From positions 1-64,000 of the forward strand of contig NZ_JAASQS010000012.1 of NCBI RefSeq assembly GCF_011762045.1: a stretch of 64,000 bases of DNA, given 5' to 3'. This DNA is from Rhizomicrobium electricum. Lineage in GTDB: Bacteria; Pseudomonadota; Alphaproteobacteria; Micropepsales; Micropepsaceae. How positions within the stretch are numbered: position 1 is the stretch's first letter; every line of letters starts with the position of its first letter. A program made the translations under genes and the position numbers. This document shows, one piece after another, positions 59,235-64,000 of the stretch. The notes under the pieces were generated by a model. That model did no database searches and had not been told where the DNA came from. It worked only from the letters and a program-made list of their open reading frames with translations.

Positions 59235-61730
59235 CTATACCGACGGCCTCGGCTTGGCCGCCTTTGTGCGGACGACCAGAGCACCGGGCTTCAGTTTTCC
59301 ATCCAATGCCAAGGCTCCGATGCGGATGCTGCCGGACTGCTTGGTGGACTGCACGATGATCTGCGCCAAGCCGTTGAACAGCGAACGGGCAGGCTGCTTG
59401 TCGCTCTCCAGACAGTTCGGATCGCCGTTGCCGACGCCGATCAACCGGCCCGCGCCGGTAACCTGGAAGGCGAGCTTGTCGTTCGCGGTCGGCACGGCGC
59501 GGCCGCGGGCATCGAGCGCTTCGACTTTGACCAGCACGACGTCCTCGCCATCGGCCGCAATCGCGGTGCGATCAGCGGTCAGCCGCAGCGCCACGGCCGG
59601 TCCGGTGGTCTCCCGCTTTTCGGTGAGGACGAGTTTTCCGCCTTTGTAGCCGCGCGCTTCGATCGCGCCGGGCGCATAGACGGCCTTCCACTGAACATGC
59701 CCGAGGCGCGGAACATCCTGACGGCCGAGACTTTTGCCGTTCACCAGCAACTCGACCGCATCGAGATTGGAGTAGACCCAAACGGAGATTTCCTGGCCTT
59801 CCTTGCCGGCCCAATTCCAGTGCGGGAACAGGTGCAGCGACGGCTCTTTCCGCCACCACGCCGTGTAGTAATAGAAATAGTCCTTGGGGAAGCCGCACAT
59901 ATCGACGATGCCGAATTGCGAGCTGATCGACGGCCAGCCGTAAGGCGTCGGCTCGCCGCGGTAATCGAATCCGGTCCAGGCGAAGCCGCCGGCCAGCCAG
60001 TCGCGCGTGCCGTAGAAATTCCACCACGCTTCCGGCGTCTTGCCCCACTGCACCACGCCGTCGTAGCTGTTCACGGTATTGCGCTTGGGATCGGACGTGT
60101 ATTCGCCGCGCGTGGAAACCGCGCTCGAGGTTTCCGAGCCGACCACCGGGCGCTGCGGATGTCGCTTGTGGAATCCGTCCGGACGGTCCTCGCCATAGTT
60201 GAAGCCGATCACGTCGAGCGAATCGGAGACGCCCTTTTCGTTGTCGCCGTTGACGGCGGCGGTGACCTGCCGCGTCGGATCGAGTTCGTGGCAGCGCTGC
60301 ACCATCGTGGCGGCGATCTTGACGCCCTGTTCGGCCATCTTGTCCTGCAGCAGCCACTCTTCGTTGCCGATCGACCACAGGATGATCGACGGCGAATTGC
60401 GGTAGCGCTTGATCATCGCTTCGAGCTGCGCCATGCCCTCCGGATTGGAGTTCATCAGCCGCGTCTCGCACAGCATCATCACGCCGGCGCGGTCGCAGGC
60501 TTCGACCCACTCCGGCGCCGGCATGTTGTGCGAGGTGCGCACGGCGTTACAGCCCATTTCCTGTAATACCGACAGGCGGAAACGCTGCAGCGCGTCCGGC
60601 AGAGCGGCGCCGACACCGGCATGGTCCTGATGATTGCAGGTGCCTTGGATCTTCAGCACCTTGCCGTTGAGCAAAAAGCCCTTGTCGGCCTCGAACACCG
60701 CGGTGCGCACGCCGAAGGTCACGACCTCGCCGTCACGCGCTTTGCCGCCGGTCGAAACCGTTACCGTCGCGGTATAGAGATTGGGCGCATCGGGCGACCA
60801 CAGTTGCGGATCGGCGATCGCAGCCGAGGCGCCGAATTCCGCCGCGCCATCCGCCGGAACGGTGTGCTCGCTTTGCGCCGTGGCGACGGTTTTGCCCGCG
60901 GCGTCGCGGATCACCCAGCTCACTTTGGCAGCGGCAGGCTGGCGATCCCGGTTTTGCACCACCGTAGCGAGCGCCAGCGTCGCCGTGTTTCCGTTCAGCG
61001 ACGGACGCACGGTGCTCTCCCAGCGGCCGAGGTGAACGGCATCGGTCTTGGTGAGCCACATATGCCGGTACACGCCGGCGCCTTCGTAGAACCAGCCGTC
61101 GCCGAAACTGGCATCGACCCTGAGAACGATGACGTTCTTGCCGCCATAGACCAGGAAATCGGAAAGGTCGAAGCGGAACGGGGCATAGCCATTGGTGTTG
61201 CGGCCGATGAAACAGCCGTTGACGAACACCAGCACATCGCGGAAGGCGCCGTCGCACTCGAGCGTGATGCGGCGGCCAAGATCGGCCGCAGCGATGTCGA
61301 ATTCGTGCCGGTACCAGCCGACACTGGTCTCGGGATAACGGCGGCCGAGCGGCTTGTAGCCGTGCGAACGCAGCTGGCTGTCGCCCTTGGCGTCGTCGTC
61401 CTTGACGAACGGCAGCTCCACGGCCCAGTCGTGCGGCAGATCGAGGACGCGCCAGGCGGAATCGTCGAAGCCGGGCTTGGCGAAGGCGAACTCGCCGGTC
61501 TTGGCGAAATCGCCCTGGCCCATGCCGAAGCCGAAATCCTTGGCCGGATCGCTGCCGTGGCCGAAGGCGAATTTCCATCCGAAGTCGAACAGCAGGCGCT
61601 CGCGCGGCGCGACCGTGGTCTCGGCGGCGGCGGACGGAACGGTGGCGGCGCCCGCGAACGACGCACTGCTCAGCACAACGGGAGCCGCTGCGCCGGTGGC
61701 GACGAGATCGCGGCGGGTGATTTCGACCAT
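59235..61730 (-). CDS. GH2-family beta-galactosidase-like enzyme, exported
   Basis: 831 residues. MVEITRRDLVATGAAAPVVLSSASFA is a twin-Arg-like signal. A GH2 sugar-binding jelly roll follows (WRVLDLPHDWAVELPF ... ECDGAFRDVLVFVNG), then an immunoglobulin-like domain and a catalytic barrel with the acid/base in LWSIGNEEW and the nucleophile Glu in PVVGSETSSA. Two more Ig-like domains end the protein, one of the DUF4982 type (ISVWVYSNLDAVELLVNGKSLG). It is placed between two fucosidases, so it likely trims a fucosylated galactan or xyloglucan-like glycan. Confidence 0.92.
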   Translation of the reverse strand: MVEITRRDLVATGAAAPVVLSSASFAGAATVPSAAAETTVAPRERLLFDFGWKFAFGHGSDPAKDFGFGMGQGDFAKTGEFAFAKPGFDDSAWRVLDLPHDWAVELPFVKDDDAKGDSQLRSHGYKPLGRRYPETSVGWYRHEFDIAAADLGRRITLECDGAFRDVLVFVNGCFIGRNTNGYAPFRFDLSDFLVYGGKNVIVLRVDASFGDGWFYEGAGVYRHMWLTKTDAVHLGRWESTVRPSLNGNTATLALATVVQNRDRQPAAAKVSWVIRDAAGKTVATAQSEHTVPADGAAEFGASAAIADPQLWSPDAPNLYTATVTVSTGGKARDGEVVTFGVRTAVFEADKGFLLNGKVLKIQGTCNHQDHAGVGAALPDALQRFRLSVLQEMGCNAVRTSHNMPAPEWVEACDRAGVMMLCETRLMNSNPEGMAQLEAMIKRYRNSPSIILWSIGNEEWLLQDKMAEQGVKIAATMVQRCHELDPTRQVTAAVNGDNEKGVSDSLDVIGFNYGEDRPDGFHKRHPQRPVVGSETSSAVSTRGEYTSDPKRNTVNSYDGVVQWGKTPEAWWNFYGTRDWLAGGFAWTGFDYRGEPTPYGWPSISSQFGIVDMCGFPKDYFYYYTAWWRKEPSLHLFPHWNWAGKEGQEISVWVYSNLDAVELLVNGKSLGRQDVPRLGHVQWKAVYAPGAIEARGYKGGKLVLTEKRETTGPAVALRLTADRTAIAADGEDVVLVKVEALDARGRAVPTANDKLAFQVTGAGRLIGVGNGDPNCLESDKQPARSLFNGLAQIIVQSTKQSGSIRIGALALDGKLKPGALVVRTKAAKPRPSV

Positions 61731-61747
61731 GCTACTCTCCTGACGAT

Positions 61748-63994
61748 TTATGGCGCGGTTTCGGCCGGCAGAACGCTGATTTCGGCGATGCCCGCGGCGG
61801 TCCCTTTCGCCAATTTCAAGGCGGTGAAGCGGAAGAAGCGCGCCGTGACGGGGGCGAAGGTCGCTTCCTGAAGAAGCGGACTGTTCTCGATATTACCAAA
61901 GCGGCCTTCGCTGGAAATCGTCCAGATGCGCCCATCCAGGCTGGTTTCGAAGCGATAGGTATCGACCGCGCCGGCGGCGTCGCCGCTCGGCAAATAGGAG
62001 AAGCCGCCGATCGCCAGCGCCCGCCCCATATCGACGGTGAGAGACGTCGGCAGCGTCTTGCCCTGCCATATGGTGGCCGGATCGCCGTCGATCGCCTTGA
62101 CGCCGTCCGCCGACGTCCAGCCGGCAGGCGCAAAGCCCGAAAAGCTCTTGGAGGCCATCATGCCGAGGCGGCCGTCCGCCCCCACGCAGGCGGCATTGAC
62201 CACACCGCCGCGAACGAGCGCAACCGGACCGGAGTAGACCGGCGATGTCGGTGTGGGCACCGAGCCGTCCACCGTGTAGACGACTTTGAGACCCTTGGGG
62301 CTGTTGAGCGTCACCAAACCATCGACCGTACGCTCGGAGATCACCGGCGGCCGCACCAGTTCGGCCTGCTTGAACAGTCCGATCTCGGCCAATGCCGGCT
62401 CCAGGCGGGCCGCCGTGATGCGGATGCGGACCCGGTCGCTCGTCACCGGCGTATCCCAGCGCAACAGGCGCTTGTGGCCGATGGTCGTTTGCGCGTCGAT
62501 CTGCTTCCAGGCCGAGCCGTCCCAGACATCGACGGCGAAATTTTCGATGCGCTGACCGCGACGGTCGACGGCTTCCTGCAACGAAACCACATCGAAGGTC
62601 ACCGGCGCCGGAAGCTGCAGGGTCAGCGTCGCCTGACGCTGGCCGCGCGCGGCCTCCCACCAGGTGTCGAGACTGCCGTCGAGAACGCGGGCCGCGGCAT
62701 GCCCCTTCGCCGTGCTGTCCGCGGTGAGCGTGCCGCCGGCGGCGAGGTTCTTGGCGAACGTGTCCTTGACCACCTCCGCCATCAGCCGCAACGAAGCGAG
62801 CTGATCGTCCGGAATCAATCCGCGCGTATCCGGCGGCAGATTGAGCAGCATGTTCCCGTTGCGGCCGACCGATTGGTAGTAGACGTCGACCAGATCCGCC
62901 GCGGTTTTCACGCGCTTCTTCGGATGCCAGAACCAGCCGTACAGGATGGAGGTGTTGACCTCCGCCGGAAACCACCACAAATGCGATCCGGGTACGAGCT
63001 TGGCGCGGCTGCCGAGATCCTCGTCCTGCATGTCGGGCCAGTTGAAGTCCGCCGGGGCCTTGGGCAGCGGAATCACGCTCCATTCGGTGGTGCGGCCGAC
63101 GCCGCTTTCGTTGCCGACCCAGCGTGCATCCGGCCCCTTGCCGAAGATCATGGCACCCGGCTGAAGCTTGCGGATCAGATCGTACCACGCGGCATAGTCG
63201 TAGGTTTCGTGCACGCTCGGATCGGGATTGGCGCCGTCGAACCAGACTTCCTGCACCGGTCCGTATTCGGTCAGCAGCTCGTAAAGCTGGTTGAGGAAAT
63301 AGCGGTTGTAGTCGTCCACCGTGTAGCTGAAGCGGCCGAACTTCGACGCTCTCGGCTTGGCAGGATCGCTGGTGAAGCTGGCGGGATCGGTCGGGATCGT
63401 CGAACGCTTCTTGGCGCTGTCGTCGCCGTAATAACCGGACGGATTTTTCGGATTGGTCTTCAGTTGCCACAGGTCGGCGGGCGACAGATAGAGGCCCAGC
63501 TTGACGCCGTGCTTGCGCGCCGCATCGGCGACCTCGCGCACCAGATCGCCCTTGCCGCCCCGCCACGGACTGGCCGCGACCGAGTGGTCCGAATAGCGCG
63601 TCGGCCACAGATTGAGGCCGTCGTGATGTTTGGCGACCAGGATGATCTCCCGGCCGCCCGCCTCTTTGATGGTACGAACCCACTGTTCGGCATCGAGCGC
63701 GGAGGGATTGAAAATCGCCGGATCTTCGCGGCCATCACCCCATTCGAGGCCGCGGAACGTGTTCGGCCCGAAATGCAGGAAATAGGTGTTTTCCAGCCGC
63801 ATCCAGGTGCGCTGGTTGGCGCGCGGCAGCACCTTGGCGGCTTTCTCCGCGATTACCGCCGCGGAATCGCCCGCCGCAATCACCTGGACATCGGCATACG
63901 GGATGGCCTTCTCCGCCGGCTGCCCGAACGCAGCGGTAAAGCCGAGCATTGTGACGGCGGCGGCACACGAAATCTTCGACGGCATGACAGGCAT
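61748..63994 (-). CDS. GH29 alpha-L-fucosidase with C-terminal F5/8-type domain
   Basis: 748 residues with a signal peptide (SKISCAAAVTMLGFTAAFGQ). The GH29 start ENTYFLHFGPNTFRGLEWGDG and EIILVAKHHDGLNLWPTRYSDHSV are plain; the nucleophile Asp is in VQEVWFDGANPDP. After about residue 440 come a discoidin/F5-8-type beta-sandwich (TADSTAKGHAAARVLDGSLDTWWEA), a short chitobiase-like linker domain (KVVYTVDGSVPTPTSPVYSG) and a second F5-8-type domain (AIDGDPATIWQGKTLPTSLTVDMG). These modules bind carbohydrate. Start options are 63994 or 63985 (MPSKIS). It opens the operon. Confidence 0.92.
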   Translation of the reverse strand: MPVMPSKISCAAAVTMLGFTAAFGQPAEKAIPYADVQVIAAGDSAAVIAEKAAKVLPRANQRTWMRLENTYFLHFGPNTFRGLEWGDGREDPAIFNPSALDAEQWVRTIKEAGGREIILVAKHHDGLNLWPTRYSDHSVAASPWRGGKGDLVREVADAARKHGVKLGLYLSPADLWQLKTNPKNPSGYYGDDSAKKRSTIPTDPASFTSDPAKPRASKFGRFSYTVDDYNRYFLNQLYELLTEYGPVQEVWFDGANPDPSVHETYDYAAWYDLIRKLQPGAMIFGKGPDARWVGNESGVGRTTEWSVIPLPKAPADFNWPDMQDEDLGSRAKLVPGSHLWWFPAEVNTSILYGWFWHPKKRVKTAADLVDVYYQSVGRNGNMLLNLPPDTRGLIPDDQLASLRLMAEVVKDTFAKNLAAGGTLTADSTAKGHAAARVLDGSLDTWWEAARGQRQATLTLQLPAPVTFDVVSLQEAVDRRGQRIENFAVDVWDGSAWKQIDAQTTIGHKRLLRWDTPVTSDRVRIRITAARLEPALAEIGLFKQAELVRPPVISERTVDGLVTLNSPKGLKVVYTVDGSVPTPTSPVYSGPVALVRGGVVNAACVGADGRLGMMASKSFSGFAPAGWTSADGVKAIDGDPATIWQGKTLPTSLTVDMGRALAIGGFSYLPSGDAAGAVDTYRFETSLDGRIWTISSEGRFGNIENSPLLQEATFAPVTARFFRFTALKLAKGTAAGIAEISVLPAETAP

Positions 63995-64000
63995 CCTGCT

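Overview
The window looks like the chromosome of a free-living alphaproteobacterium with high GC. Support comes from a zeta-type F1-ATPase inhibitor (DUF1476), the purC / purS-purQ / purL arrangement, two exported large metallopeptidases (M13, M3), a TonB-dependent receptor, secreted glycoside hydrolases and intergenic hairpin repeats of a kind common in this class. A Rhizomicrobium/Micropepsaceae-like organism is my guess; nothing here proves the genus.

Layout. 0-12 kb is housekeeping: VOC and cupin proteins, carbonic anhydrase with isocitrate dehydrogenase, TrmJ, a MoaB-like protein, methionine aminopeptidase, RadC, a three-gene Sap/Dpp-like ABC transporter whose fused ATPase has decayed nucleotide-binding motifs, and purB. 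12.1-13.3 kb is a small disturbed region with an orphan gene between 35-bp direct repeats. 13.3-17.4 kb carries a secreted lectin-fold protein, an ABM monooxygenase and a TonB receptor. 17.5-23 kb holds DUF1476 and the purine genes purC, purS, purQ and purL. 23-34.7 kb holds a LuxR solo, BolA/glutaredoxin, hemerythrin, M13 peptidase, nitroreductase, GST, rpsD, a methyltransferase, tRNA-Leu(UAA), a flavoprotein and an MFS transporter. 34.7-37.8 kb is an anaerobic (class III) ribonucleotide reductase locus. Its glycyl-radical segment is a separate 58-residue protein and the locus is preceded by a cobalamin riboswitch. 38-44 kb holds secreted or enzymatic housekeeping genes.

44.2-57.5 kb is a tRNA-integrated genomic island. 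A tyrosine integrase lies directly downstream of an intact CAU-anticodon tRNA. The last 26 nt of that tRNA recur, 24 of 26 identical, at 57493-57518, and paired 9-bp direct repeats sit near both ends. The cargo is mostly defence-like. One operon encodes a TIR-like protein, a caspase-like protease and a RyR-like small protein, resembling the TIR/caspase systems called type IV Thoeris. A second pair encodes a TIR protein with two winged-helix-like repeats and a HExxH metalloprotease, which I cannot match to a named system. The island also has an XRE regulator, operator-like palindromes, two HNH-type proteins, a serine recombinase, an unrecognised 473-residue protein and a DNA polymerase I remnant.

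57.6-64 kb, beyond the island, is a three-gene glycoside hydrolase operon (GH29 fucosidase, GH2, GH29 fucosidase) on the minus strand.
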